Part shown: positions 26,497 to 38,499 of the stretch, piece after piece
How the letters are laid out: every line of letters starts with the position of its first letter
Position numbering within the stretch: position 1 is the stretch's first letter
DNA from: Fratercula arctica
Taxonomy: Eukaryota; Chordata; Aves; Charadriiformes; Alcidae
Direction of reading: 5' to 3'
Assembly: GCA_947846985.1 (NCBI GenBank)
Contig: CANTUZ010000002.1
Location: forward strand, 60,530,563 to 60,594,562
DNA: 64,000 bases
Notes under the pieces: model-generated
The model's database searches: none
What the model was told of the DNA's origin: nothing
What the model saw: only the letters and a program-made list of their open reading frames with translations
Translations under genes and position numbers: made by a program

Positions 26497-29227
26497 AAAG
26501 CTGTTCTTCATGTTGAGATCATGTTTAGTAATTTCACCGCAATGCAAAATGCTCTCATGATAATCACAGGCCAAACGTGTCTGAACGTGTTGCAAACAGC
26601 AATCCTTGCTCCAAGCAGGATTGCTTTTGTCCTTGCATTTTGTTTCCCTTCGAATTTGGCCCCTAAATATCAAGCTGATACTCTGCCAAAACCGAGTTGA
26701 CTTCTTATCAAAATCCTAAGAGTTTCAGTTTTACCATTTTCTTTTTCTTCCCGTTTAATACCTGGCCCTAATGCAGCCTATGTTGGCTCACAGTTGAGCC
26801 AAACTGTGTTACAATTTGACTGGAGCCTTTAGCGTAATTTTCAAAGTTCAACTCGAGGAAAATAATGGAAATTCTTGACAATGCCGATGTTACAGAATAG
26901 CCCCTGTGCAAAGGAGGACTGTGCTTGTTTTGTTCCTGGCTGTCAAGTTGTGATGCTAGCAATTTTGACAAACTGAGAACAAATTGCATCTTGCTTCAGA
27001 GACACGCGAGTATTATTCCAACAGGAGCGTGCTGCGTTTTAACAATCACAGTACTGCCATGAAGCTCACCTGGATTCTTTTACGATCAATTTAAAATCTA
27101 TGTAGGCAGGAGAATGATGCTGGATGAGAAGAGCAGATAGAGAATACTGTCGTCTTAAAACATTTTAAAAAAACCCAATTCAGTAAGAAACAGCAGAGTT
27201 CAGAAGTGAACCTAGCTAATGGCTGATAGACTTCAGTGACAGTGACTTTCTGAAGGAAAAAAGAATGCAGAACTACCTTCAGGTCACAGTTCAGGACAGT
27301 TTTAAATAAAAGCTGTTGTGTAATTTGCCTGAGCAGTGTTGACCTTTGCAAATAAGCTTCACTCCTTGGATACATAATTAGGCATGTCTTTCCATCAGGA
27401 GGGGCAAACTCCTCAAGACTCAGCATTCTGCTCCTGTGCTTGAAATGCCAGGAAGCAAGAGGTTTACCTCTGATGCACTGCTACTGCACAGAAGCAAATA
27501 ATAGCAAAAAAATGTAATGTTAGAGGGGTGTACTGATCTATTTTAGCTCATGAAACTTATTGTCAGGCCAATAAAACTAGGAAGTGTGGGTTTATAATGA
27601 GTGTTGCATTAGTCTGTTTCCTATAACAGATAATGGGTGCTGTTTTCCTTTTGTCTCTTGAAAAATCTGTTCTCTGATATAATAGTAACCCATATGGGGG
27701 AAACACACAGTGCTTGTGAAGACAAAACTACACTGACCGATTGTCTTGAATTCAGTGATTTGCAGAACAGCAACTCGAGCAGGTGCTGCAGTGAGAGAAC
27801 AAGTGGCTTCCTAGCAGGCGACAACAAGCTGACTTGCCATTCTTACAGCAGACTTCTAGAAGTTCATTTTGGGGAGTAATTATTGCCATTTGGATAATCA
27901 TATCTCAGTAACTAAGATGTGCATTTCCTTCTCAATTTGATCTGTCTTTGGTATTTGCAGTGTGCTGTCGATGGCTACTGACAATACTGTTACCTGGGTA
28001 AAATATGCCCTAACCCTCTTGAAGTATTTGTTGTATTTGGTTGCATTAATAATTGTTATTTTCAGTTATAGCTGATTAGATGATAAATAACACATTGGCT
28101 TTCACCCATGACAGTAATTCAGTTTTAGAGTCCTTATGAGTGCATGAAAAGCTGAAACCAAGGTCTCCTATTTGTATATGCTGAAAGAAAGTTGGATCTG
28201 TATTGTAAATGAGACAGAAAATTTAAAAGCCATACAATAAAATCATGGTAATCTGTAATTCATTTACTTTGTTTACAAAGGAACAAGTTATTTTTGACAT
28301 TTAGGTGGTGACAGAAAATTTTGCTAGCCAGGGAAATCAGATTTATTTCCTAAATTGAAGTGTAAACTCTGGAAGAGCTGTGTGAGTACACACCTCACTC
28401 CTCACAACCACTGGCCATGTATTCAAAAGGGCATTGGCTGAAGGTAGGATGTCATCAAAGTAAAATGTGTAAAACCTGACTTTAGGGTTTCAATTCAAAA
28501 TCTTTGCAGTCAAGAATTAAGTCCTGAGGCACTCTGCTTTTGGGGGAGACTAAGAATAATTTTGCTCCTCAAGTATGCGAAAGCAGCTGCCCTAGGGCTG
28601 CACTTACCTCGGAGAGTCACCTTCACCAAAGGCTGTGTGCAACAAAGGCACCCCCAACTGCCAGGCTGGCAGTCCCCCTAAAAAGAGAGGAAGAACTGAA
28701 ACTTTGCCAGGAATAACTATGTGGAATAAATGCCCTGAGATCTGTGAGGTGAAATATACGCAGAAGGCCTTCCAGCTCCTTTTGCTGGCACTAAGCACCT
28801 CTTTTCTGAAGAGTCAGCCTCCTACAGTTATGGCCTTGTCCTTGAACAAGACAATAGCTTTTATGCTTGTAGTGTCTGCTTTCCTATAGCCTTGCCTTCT
28901 AACATGCAGAAGGGGAGCAGGTGTGTCAGCAAGAGTGATACCAAGTCTTTCTACGCTTGTTCCAGAGTTATTTGCATTAACTTTAGGGAGACCACAGCAA
29001 CCTCACATTTCCTGTTGACATGAAGGAGTAGAAGCGTGCTCTGCTCCATCTTGCAGTCGTAGCAATGCACTAATTTATCACAGCCTCTGGGCCTTTTGTG
29101 CAGACTTTCTGATGGTTGCTCTCATCAGAGCGATGTGCCTCTTCTCCACACATTTCCCTCATGGCAAAGTGCCTCCAAATGTATTTAACCTCAAAATTCA
29201 GCTAAGAAGTTAGGAATTGCCTTTCAC

Positions 29228-29335
29228 CCCACTTTATAAATGGAAAACTGAGGCCAAAAGCAGCTTGGGCCAAGCACAGAGACTTGTTGGTGGGTTTCCC
29301 AAACTAGAGAGACAGTACCATAGTCATTATGCCAA
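29228..29335 (-). mobile_element. MIR-like SINE remnant, antisense
   Basis: Read on the plus strand, the sequence follows the reverse of the MIR core: 'ccactttataaatggaaaac', then 'tgaggccaaaagcagcttggg', then a degenerate 'agagacttgttggtgggttt'. These correspond to the 'fraction of the oligo-like' blocks ATTTTACAGATGAGGAAACTG, AGGCACAGAGAGGTTAAG and the later ACTTGCCC and CTAGTAAGTGG region of MIR. MIRs are tRNA-derived SINEs amplified early in amniote history, so strong decay is expected. The limits are approximate. Confidence 0.6.
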
Positions 29336-31078
29336 CCTTCTTGTCCAGGTGTTTAGTCTTGAAACAGGAAAATGAGACTGGTACCTTTTCCCCGTTTCCT
29401 GAAATTTCAGTTACAGTTCCTTCAGGGACTGACCTACATATACTCAAGTGAATGTATGAGATGTATCTTACATGTTAATAACTAGCTTAATCACTAAAAT
29501 TTAGAGCCAGGTTTGAAAGCAGGCTTGGAGAGATGGTAACATGCACTTCCTCCTAGTCTGCTTCCATATTTCATTGATGAAGTTCTTTGAAAACTGAAAC
29601 AAAGCACTGGAAGCCCTCCAGTTAAAATGTTTTAGCTAAATCATCATCCCGTTATATATTATTTAGTATGCCTACATGTTGTAGGTCAGAAAGTTTTTTT
29701 CATAGTTTTTTACCTATTGTCAAGTATGTCTAATTTGCTACCAAAGCTGTCTTCAGTATGCCAAGAGCAAGATCATTTGGCCATGTATATCAGTATTCTC
29801 ACACCCCCTCTTCCACAAAATTAGCCTTCAATCCACAGTTGCTGTTTTTGGAACAAGCATGTGCAGAAAAAAGAAGAATCAGGACAATTTGCTCAAAATT
29901 TCCATGAGAGCATAACCATTTCCCAAATGGCTTCGAAAAGGAACCTCCTTGAATTTGAGGCCATTATTTAGGATCGGCTCTCTGAACATCAACTCAATTG
30001 CCATACTAAGACTGTATTTGCTAAGAGGATTTACTGCTGAACCAACACCAGTGTTTAAAATGACTGTTGAGTTTTCTTTTTTAATGTATGGAAGCATATG
30101 CCACATGTGATGCAAGATGTTTTCCTTAAAGTTTTCCAATGTCTTTTGTGTCTCTTTTCCTCATCCGCAGACAATCGCCTCACATAGTAAAAAAAAAAAA
30201 TATTGTGTTACTTAATTACCACATGTCCCAAGAGTAAAAATGATTAATTTTCCATGGGTCTGCAGATCTCAGAAAATATGCTTTCCAGGGAAGTCAAAAG
30301 CACAAGAGCACAGAAACACCCCAGCTGCATGATTGCCCTTTGGGGAGAACTTCACCCAGGTTGCGATAGACTTTGAATAAGCCTTGTTACACTACTGGAA
30401 AGGACTTCTTGCAATCAGATAGCACAGTAGTAAATATGGTAAAGCCATTTATCCTGAGGTTGCTAGACTGGCCGAGACTTTCAGCTCATCCTGTGCTATA
30501 ACTTGGTGTTTTAACTTAATGAGCCGAGGTAAAGCATCACTGTCTGTTTTCATTCAGTGGAGTGAAAGATGATGTTTCTGTATTTTTTCTTTCTTGCAAC
30601 AGAGAATGGCTTAGGCTTAAGTCTTAGCTATGGCATTGCTATGTTAACACAAATTAATTGAGCTCACTCTGTAGCTTTTCTGTTGTCAATTTTAACAGAT
30701 ATCCTTATTTTTTCTAACTTTCTGTACTCACAGCAGCAAAAAATAATGGCAATAGTCTTGGGATTTCAGTCAGTGTTTTTATATTATTAAATTTGCTAAG
30801 TGAATATTCTTGTCCCCATTTACAGGTGACTAGTTCAAGTGACTTGTCTTGCTACGAAGGAACTGTTCATTTGGCAGTTGAAAAGAAGCAGTTCCAACTC
30901 TAGTAGACAGATGGCACTGACTGTGTTTGGTTTGGGACAGAGCCAGGGGGAGCAATCTGGAGGCATCTTCAGTCGTGCACCCTTAAAAGTGAAGCCAATG
31001 GGGCCTTTGCCCTTTGGCGCCAGTTGAACTTGTGTTCAGGTTCTCTATGTCTAAAAGGGTATGTTTGCAGAATATTTC

Positions 31079-31089
31079 GGGGGGGGGGG
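31079..31089. repeat. G11 homopolymer
   Basis: Eleven G followed by AAGGGAGC. Purine-rich, with length prone to sequencing error. Confidence 0.9.
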
Positions 31090-32559
31090 AAGGGAGCTGT
31101 ATTACTTCACACATTCTTCTGCAGGTGGCTTTCAATCATGTTTTCATAAAGAGTTGAGGGATCTCACCTAATGCATGACATGAGGAGCAGTAGAAAATTT
31201 GCTCACATTTTCTTGAACTTCAAGTGAGCACGAGAGGTTGGTGTAACAAGCTAGCTAGAGACAGGTGTTGATGTTCCAGTAGCATGAAAGAGGTGTCAAA
31301 AAGAATACTGAAAGCAAGGCCATATTGCTTACATTCAAAAACTTCATGGAAAAGCTGAACATGCTTCTGGAACTGAAACACAACATCAGGTGATGACAGG
31401 GTACTCATCATTTAGTAATGACAGAAGCATTTAACAAAATGAGTAAGCACTTGTGGTGAGTCCCAAAAATAATTCCACTCCCTTCAATTAGAGCAGCCAT
31501 CAGTTTAAATATAGGTTTCAGAGGGAGTGAGAGGGAACCTAGATAGCATCACAAAACTCTAATGCTTTTGCTGAAGCACAACTTAACAGAACCATGCAAA
31601 TTGGAGCAAGAGCATAAAATAACACAGTGTAATCCTGGGCCTGGACTTTTTCAAGTATTTTTTTCATTCACTTCAGTAGAATCATAATTAACTCCCTAAA
31701 AAATTAGAAAAGGGCTGATTAAAGTAGAAGTCCCCATCCCCCTCAACTGTGCTCTGCAGGGTGGATATTTTTAAGAGAGTGATTCAGCAAGACAGCAAAT
31801 CCCTGTTCCTTTTTTTCACTGTAAGGTGAATGCTGTCTCTGTAGATTGCATATCTGTCCACATCTGTCTGTAGTTATTATTCATAGGGCCTTTCAGATCA
31901 CAAAATGGTGATATGCAGAACTGTCCATCAATCTGAACAGTGACAGGGAGTGACAAGCACATGTGATTCGTACCTAATCCTCATCTCACAGTGCAGTTTC
32001 ACTGTGACGGTATATTTGCTTTAAAATAATAGTCCCAATATGTTGAAAAAAAACCCCAAATTAATTAAGAAATAATTGGAATTGTAGCTAAAAGATGTGT
32101 TCTTAATCTTGTCTATATTCTTCAGCCTCTCACACCTCTTGAGCAGAAATAAGAGCTAAATGCAAGTTCTCCCTTCTCCGTTGGATATACTGAATAGAAA
32201 GCATCCATTGCTTGTAGCTGTAGTATTTATGACATTAGAAGACATTATTCATTTATTACATTGGAGGATACTCAATATCAGAGACTAATCAAGAGATTTT
32301 GTATGTTCATTCGTTTTTGTCCCCGATGCTATATACCTTGCCATAACTATAAGATAAGCTCTCCATATGTATAACTTCCCATTCACTTATTCAGGAAGCA
32401 AACATTACTGTAGTTCCTCCATTTGAAGAGCACCCTTCCTCTTCCCATTTTTCCTAATTTATAAATCTCAGGAGAGAGAGGAAAAGTTCAGCACAGAAGC
32501 TTGAGTTTCACTTCATAGCAGATCTGGAGCTCTCATGGCCAGAAAGGGCTGTTAAATTG

Positions 32560-32900
32560 TTTAGTTAAACCTTTACCTCTGGGTGAATTTTCAGCTCGTG
32601 AAACCTCTCTGTTGGTTCCAAAATCTTTCTGCTGTAGAGCACATCTTCCAGAAAGGGCAGCAATTTTGTGTTTGAAGTCATCCTCTCCTTGGGTATCTTC
32701 TTTCAACAGTTAGTCTGCTACACTTTTAAAAATTGCAGAATTTATTTCCATAATGTGTTTGACTTTTGCTGACAAACACTGACGCTTGCTGTGCCTTTCT
32801 TGGCTTAGTTAATGAGCTCTTTAGCTCTTTGTACCTTCTTAGGTAACTTCTAAGCTTATGATCCATGATTTGCTTCCACTGAGCATGTGCTTTATTGATG
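32560..32900 (-). mobile_element. Ancient L3/CR1-type LINE 3' region, antisense
   Basis: The plus strand follows, block by block, the reverse complement of the 3' region of old amniote L3/CR1-like LINEs: 'agagcacatcttccagaaag' near 32635, 'cacttttaaaaattgcag' near 32721 and 'tgcctttcttggcttagtta' near 32789, followed by the 'gagctctttagctctttgta' block. The order and spacing of several blocks match, although each is diverged. It probably belongs to the same antisense element as the endonuclease remnant at 33490-33840, with the reverse transcriptase part lost. Limits are approximate. Confidence 0.65.
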
Positions 32901-33027
32901 CTGTGGATTCTAATTTCATTAATCGAACATGCTATGAAGGCACACACGCCCTTCTAAAATGTAGTCCATCTATACAGTTACTTAGCTTGACCGAACTTGT
33001 ACTCAAAGTCTGAAATTTGAAATTTAT

Positions 33028-33108
33028 TTAAGGAAACATTTATTCATTTATTTGAATACTTCATTTATTTACTTATTAATTTTTTAATTCATTTGTTACT
33101 TATAGAAT
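33028..33108. repeat. Degenerate TTTA/TTCA-rich tract
   Basis: An imperfect low-complexity run of TTTAT and TTCAT units. It falls inside the gap between the two halves of the antisense LINE remnant. Confidence 0.7.
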
Positions 33109-33489
33109 TCTACAATGTTTCTTCCACTGCTTTTAAGAGAAGTGCTAACATGCTAATTATCCAATAGTTAATCATCTCATTTTTTAACATATTTTTTAGA
33201 AATTTTCAATTTTTTTGAAAGGACCTAAGGAATCTTCTGGTCTTCTGTAACTTCTCCAGTGCTTAAAGATCTATCAAATGCTGGAGGGACAGTAATCTCT
33301 TCAATTTACACCCAGGAGTTCTTAGAGGACACTAATGTATCAATCCAAATAAGCATGGATGGTTTAGATTTTATTTGATGTCTTTTTCTGATTAAAAGGA
33401 ACTGTCACGTCTTCATGATACAATCATAAAGACTTAAAAGTGTGGAACCTAGCTCTTTGAGATACAAGGTGTTCTTAAACATCCACTTC

Positions 33490-33840
33490 CATCCACGGAT
33501 TTCTTCCCATCTCTCCTCCCTCTCACTGCTGTTCATTATTTGCCTCGGCTTTGGCCAGTTACGCTTTTTAAAGCACATACATCACATATTGAACATAATC
33601 AGGTTATGATTGCTGGTCCCTAGGCAACCACCATCTTCCAGTCCACTGATTAAGTCATCTTTATCCATCATAATGAAGTCCAAACTAATTACCTTATGTC
33701 GTAGTCGGTAAAATTTTGGGGGGGGCGGGGGGGGGGGGGGCGATTCAATAATGGTGCGTTACTACCGGCTGCATGGGATCCCAGCACAAGCATCCCAAAT
33801 TGAAGTCTCTAGGAAACGAGAATGAGTGGATTTTTTCCAC
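33490..33840 (-). mobile_element. Ancient LINE endonuclease remnant (L3/CR1 type), antisense
   Basis: The minus strand over about 33590-33690 encodes, without a stop, DFIMMDKDDLISGL followed by EDGGCLGTSNHNLIMF. This is the C-terminal part of an APE-type endonuclease, where active CR1/L3 elements carry an L-G-x-S-D-H block. The catalytic Asp is Asn here (SNH). Further along the minus strand, at about 33800-33820, is a degraded RDFNL block standing where such elements have GDFN. Between the two lies the long G tract at 33718-33740. The coding strand is broken by frame changes and by stops (for example shortly after LIMFNM). It is non-functional, and no reverse transcriptase remains next to it. 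Confidence 0.7.
33718..33740. repeat. G8-C-G14 tract
   Basis: Twenty-two G in 23 bases, interrupted by one C at 33726. It sits inside the decayed LINE endonuclease. It is a candidate G-quadruplex and a likely site of assembly length error. Confidence 0.92.
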
Positions 33841-36281
33841 ACACAGCAGACATGCCTGTCATCCCCTTTTCATGGACTTTATTAGCATACATGTTGGAAC
33901 AGCTACATTTAAGATCATGTTGGTTTGAGTTATTCACCAACAGAAATCCAGCAGTGGATTTCTCTTCCTCACCGTCTATCCAAGCATCCTGTAGCCAGAA
34001 ATTAACATTCCTGTCAAGCAAATTGTCTCTCAAGAATGTAATTATAAGTGAGAATTTTCCATTCCCTTTGTTTATATCTCATATTCTGAGTTTATGAATA
34101 CAGGCAATTAAAAATTGATTCTGGCAGGGTCTTTCTCTACTGAATTATTATTTTATATTTCCAAGAGGTGGAATAAATACCCTGCACAGAGCTTTGTTCG
34201 TCTGCAGCTAAACCGCTTGCAGTATTTGGGCCAACTCATGTAAATGTAGCCTGAGTTGCAGATTGCAGATTGCCACACTGAGAGATCTTTCAGCTCTCTC
34301 TTAAACTCTGAGTGCCTTCACTACCTGTGGTTGAACTGCTGCTTGCATAAATTGCATATTGTCTCTCCTAGAATTATTACAAACAACCATCCACCAGTTA
34401 GAGAGTCCTCGTTTACTAATTATTTTTTCATTATAAAAATGAGCACGTTCATGCATTACTTGTGGGGACCAAGGAAGCTCTCAGTGAGTTTTCTATGTCG
34501 AATGCTCCGACAGACCAGGACATTGTGTGCCTGTGCAGAACAGGACCCAGTTTTATTACATCAAAGCTGACTTGGTTCAGAACAACCAAAGATAAAAGAT
34601 AAACTGCAGTAAAATTATGATGGCAGCTGCTTTACAGGTCTCAAATTGCAATCTCCTCAGAAATACATAGATTGTGTGTACTGTCAATGTCAGTTTTGTT
34701 CAAGAAAGTCCTCAATTTTGCATTTTTGTATAATAAATCCAAATAGGAAAAAGCCCTCCAGTCAGGTATTTACTGCTGCTGCTATTTTCTGCCATGCTGA
34801 GTTTCTAGTCAAGAGGTGAGCATCTCAGAATTTTAAATATATGATCATTTTATGGTGATTCAGTGAGGAAAGCACCTGCTGGTGCATGCGGTGGTGTTAA
34901 TGAAATGCTATGGCAAACACTCTACAAGATACGTCCTTACTGATACAGCACAAATAAGAGGGGAGGGGAACAGATTAAATTAAAGAGGGAACTTTTACAA
35001 AAGTGCAAACGCTTACAGTACCACCACCCCCCAAATTATAATTCACACTTTAAACTGCATTTCCAATGAGTGGTCTCCTTTTAACACAAAAGAAGACAGA
35101 ACAAAAAAAAACCCTTTACTGTGAGGAATCCGGTACTGCTTCTCTGAAAACACGCAGAGGAGAAACTACTGTTTTTCTTCTGGAATATATCTGAAAAATA
35201 TTCTGAGGTGTTGCAGAGTTGGCAGTTTCTCTAGCAGTAAGAGCTGAATGATTCAGCAGTGACCTTGTGAAAGTTTTGCTGTTCTGCCCCCCAAGGACGG
35301 GGGCAGGGCACTGAAATTGTGAGTTGAATTGATGTGGCTAAATGCAATACCATGCTAGCCAAATAAAGATCTTAGATGTTCTGCTGATGAGTACCACTAG
35401 GTCTTGTTTGACTTCTGGAGCGACAGCTTATAGGTCTTGTGATCTGAGGCTGTGATCCCACGTTTCCTCTATCCTCGTTCCTCCTCGATCATTTATTCCC
35501 ATTATGGCACACTTCTAGTAAAGCGCTGATTTTTTTTGGCTTCGCTCTCTTGCTTCTGGCTTCTCGCTGGAGAAAAAGTTGAGAGCAGGCCCATATAATG
35601 ATCTGTCCCCTGGCCAGGGCATTTTGTTGGCTGCAGTGATACTTCTGGTCTGAGTCAGTGCTGCCAGCCTCCTTCCTCCAAAGCCGTGCAGCATCTGCAT
35701 CCACCCTGGTGCCGATACAAAGCGTCGGTAGGATCGAGATGAGCGGCAGGTAGCAATGGCCAAAGCCACCCATCCCACACAAGCTGCAGCCTAACTTATT
35801 GTTGGCTCTTCAGGGTTTATGTCAAGCCCCAAATTGTATCTGCTCCTCCTGTCCTCCTCCCCTCCTCTCCAGCACCCTCTCTCCCTTTGGCATGCTGACA
35901 AAGGGGGGTGGAGCAGGGATGAGGGGAGAAAGGTGATGGTACAGCTGGAAGAGGATGAGAGAGAGCGAGGAGGCACTTGTCAGTCTGAGAAGGGAAGGAA
36001 GAGGTGGTCTCATGATTTCTGTATTAATAGTGGATATTGTGGTGGTAATTGGCTATTTTAACCCGTTTTTTCCAGTGCCCTGTAGGCAGGCTGCTGTCTT
36101 TGCTCTTTCATCTTAAAACCAAGCAAGTGAAGTCATCTCAGTAATTTTAACTTTTAAAAAGCATTCTATGCAGATTCTTATTTGTCTTTCTTCGCCCTCG
36201 TATGCGAGTAAATTAAAAGCGAAAGTATTTGAACTGTACCTTTCAAAACTCATCAAATACCCAAATAACCTTCAGCTATTT

Positions 36282-36441
36282 AAAAAAAAAAAAAACAGAG
36301 AAAAGGAAAAAAAAAAAGCAGCACTGGCTCTTGATGCTGAGGAGTGCCTTCTACAAAGACGATTTCAAACCTTTAATTCCCCTTTAGTGCTAAAAAAGAA
36401 AAAAAAACAAAACAAAAACAAACAAACAAACAAAAACAAAC
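36282..36441. repeat. A-rich block: poly-A runs and CAAA/CAAAA microsatellite
   Basis: Contains A14 at 36282-36295, a second A run near 36308-36318, and an AAAAC/AAAC microsatellite at 36393-36441. It directly abuts the left edge of the CpG island, giving an abrupt change from A-rich to GC-rich sequence. On the plus strand it lies before the GC-rich block. It is therefore not the tail of a plus-strand retrocopy, and a minus-strand retrocopy would show T rather than A here. Confidence 0.85.
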
Positions 36442-36933
36442 CACCCAAACCCAGTTCTGGTGAGAGAAAGGCCAATGGGGTGGCCGAGCCGGACCTGCGC
36501 CTTTCCCATCCCTCCGAGGGCTGCGGGCAGCTTGCGGCTGTCACGGCGGACTTTGGCCCAGCAGCGTGGCGGGGCTCCGCTTGTGGCCCCGGCACCTCCC
36601 CGCAGCGGCGCCGCCGAGGGGGCAGACCCCATCCGGGAGGCTGGAAACCAGCCGCCGCCACCGGCTGCCCCGCTCCCCGCCGCTCCCCGCGCCCACTCCC
36701 ACGCCGGATCCAGTCCGTGTATTCCCGCCCCTGCTCCGCCCGGCGCAGCGCTCCCGCAGCAGGCAGGCCGGGGGGAGGCTGCGCTCCGCTCCGGGTTTTC
36801 CGCTCGCTCCCCACCGCAGCTCCGCCGTGCGGGGCGCCGCCGCTGCCCCGCAGCTCCCGGCCGGGCAGGGCCGGGAAGACGGCAGGTAGCCTGGATGCGG
36901 GGGCGAAGGGAGGCGGGGGGAGGCTTGCTCTGC

Positions 36934-36942
36934 GGGGCGGGG
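36934..36942 (+). promoter_or_regulatory. GC box (Sp1/KLF-type site)
   Basis: GGGGCGGGG, a canonical GC box in the centre of the CpG island. A second identical core lies at 37113-37121. Confidence 0.6.
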
Positions 36943-37112
36943 GACACAGCAGCCCGCGGGGCTGCTCCTGCCGGGGCACCCCAGGCGGGGCTTGGGGCAC
37001 TCGTGTGATGAGCTGGCGCCAGTTCTTAGCCTGGAGGCGGGCGGGTCGAGGTCTCCGTAGCGTGTGCTGGGTCGCCAGGAGCCCGCCTGCCCCTGCTGCC
37101 GCCGGCGGGCTC

Positions 37113-37121
37113 GGGGCGGGG
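37113..37121 (+). promoter_or_regulatory. GC box (Sp1/KLF-type site)
   Basis: A second GGGGCGGGG core, toward the right side of the CpG island and upstream of the candidate splice donors at 37303 and 37398. Confidence 0.6.
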
Positions 37122-37397
37122 GGAGCAGCGCTGCCCGCCCCCTGCAAACGAGACGCCGCTGGCGAAGTCGGTGACCGTAAGGTCTTCTGCCAGAACAAAG
37201 CTGCGATGCGTGCTGCCAGGCATCCGGGACGCCCGCCTGGTGTTTGGGGTTTCCCGACCTTGTCTTACAGGCTTTCTCTCTGCCTGGGGTTCAGTTGAAT
37301 CGGTGAGCTGGGGTGGAATAGGGAGGGGCGGCTCAGAGGGACGAAGAAGGGCAATCTGATCTAGATCCTCTTCTGACGCTGATGCTGCGACCCACCT

Positions 37398-37403
37398 GTA
37401 AGT
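37398..37403 (+). other. Candidate splice donor downstream of the CpG island
   Basis: CCACCT|GTAAGT is close to a consensus 5' splice site and sits about 60 bases past the island, where the donor of a plus-strand first exon would be expected. If it is used, the next known acceptor on this strand is the CNTNAP exon at 49934. This is an inference from position and consensus only. Confidence 0.35.
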
Positions 37404-38499
37404 TTTTGCTCCTTTTTATACGAACTGGTTGTAAAAGAAGCAAGTTGATAAGCAGTTCTGTTAGACGTGTCTGCTTCCTGTTCTAGCTGATGTGACACTG
37501 AGCGTTTAGTACAAGATTTAAGACAAAAAAAAAAACCAATGACAGTATTTCTTGTCAGTATAGCATCTTGAACTAACTAGTGTATTGTTTTAATGTATCT
37601 CTGTGTTAGAGCAAGCACAACGAGATGCTGTAATTCTAATCTTTTTTGTATTTATTTTTATTGCAGCTTGATCAGAGGTTTCCCTGTCCCTCCAAAGAAA
37701 TCCATTAGGTTTGAGATTAGAAACACCCGAAGCTCGGTTTCAGTATTTAGATGGGAGCACTTGCTGCAGTTTGTTAACAAAGCCATTATACTGCAAATGG
37801 CATTGTGCCCTTAGACTCTACTCTAGAATATTGTTCCATTCCTGGATGTAATAATAATAACGATAAAGCATGTTGGTGGTGCACAGTTTGATTCAGGTCA
37901 GCTGGAAGAGTTCAGTTTACACCGTCTAATGAAATGCAAAGGTAGTCAGTGAGTTAGTCCTTGCATGTTTCCTGGTCCTGTTCTTCCATCATCCCTCCAC
38001 ACACCCAGCTGTGTGTCTTTGTGTCAAAATATCTGTTATCGTGACGTACTGAATAAGACTGTTGATGAACAAATCATAGGAACTGCAAAAATATGCACAC
38101 TGAGGGTGCCTGGCATATAATATTCTGCATATGATCTGAAAAGCAGTAAAGGTCTGGTTAAGCTATGAATTAAACCTGAGATTGGCAGGACTGGAAAAGG
38201 AAGTGTGCTTCCTTACTGTTTCTCATGGAGAGAAATTTGTTCACTGGCATCAAACCACACCTGTTTCTTTCATGGGGGGAGCGTTTTTCATTTCCAGATC
38301 ATGGTGTAATGGTTTTACATTTCATTCTTTATAGAATCATGGTTTCCACTGCCTAGAGGTGGAGAGGGTCTTCTGCAGGGCTTTGCCACTCTGTCTGAAG
38401 TGCATGAAGGCTTCTTTTAAACCAAAGATTGAGAGCACTCATTTTAGGTGATGTAGTTGTTCTACATGAATTTTGATACAGTGCCGTCCTGTAATGGTG

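Larger units (their letters stand above)
36470..37340. promoter_or_regulatory. Intronic CpG island, candidate internal promoter
   Basis: Sharply bounded, very GC-rich sequence in an otherwise AT-rich intron. Counting by eye gives about 60 CpG in 36481-36960, roughly one per 8 bases, with little sign of CpG loss. Canonical GC boxes lie at 36934-36942 and 37113-37121, a reversed one near 36724-36731, and another GGGGCGG near 37323. I see no convincing TATA box. Retained CpGs imply an unmethylated germline state, which usually marks a promoter. Plausible splice donors follow on the plus strand: CG|GTGAGC after 37302 and CT|GTAAGT after 37397. The long ORFs on both strands here show no domain and look like a composition effect. 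Possible products are a short C-terminal CNTNAP2 isoform or a nested noncoding RNA; the direction of transcription is not proved. Confidence 0.75.

Noticed and set aside
36168..37298. 376-residue plus-strand ORF and opposite 277-residue ORF across the CpG island
   Set aside because: GC-rich DNA has few stop codons in any frame. Both translations are low-complexity (Pro/Ala/Gly/Arg), begin in poly-A-derived Lys/Asn text or run through it, and contain no recognisable domain.
37666..37804. Possible second exon after a T-rich tract and GCAG at about 37663-37666
   Set aside because: The acceptor looks reasonable, but no coding similarity and no clear donor follow, so I do not call it.
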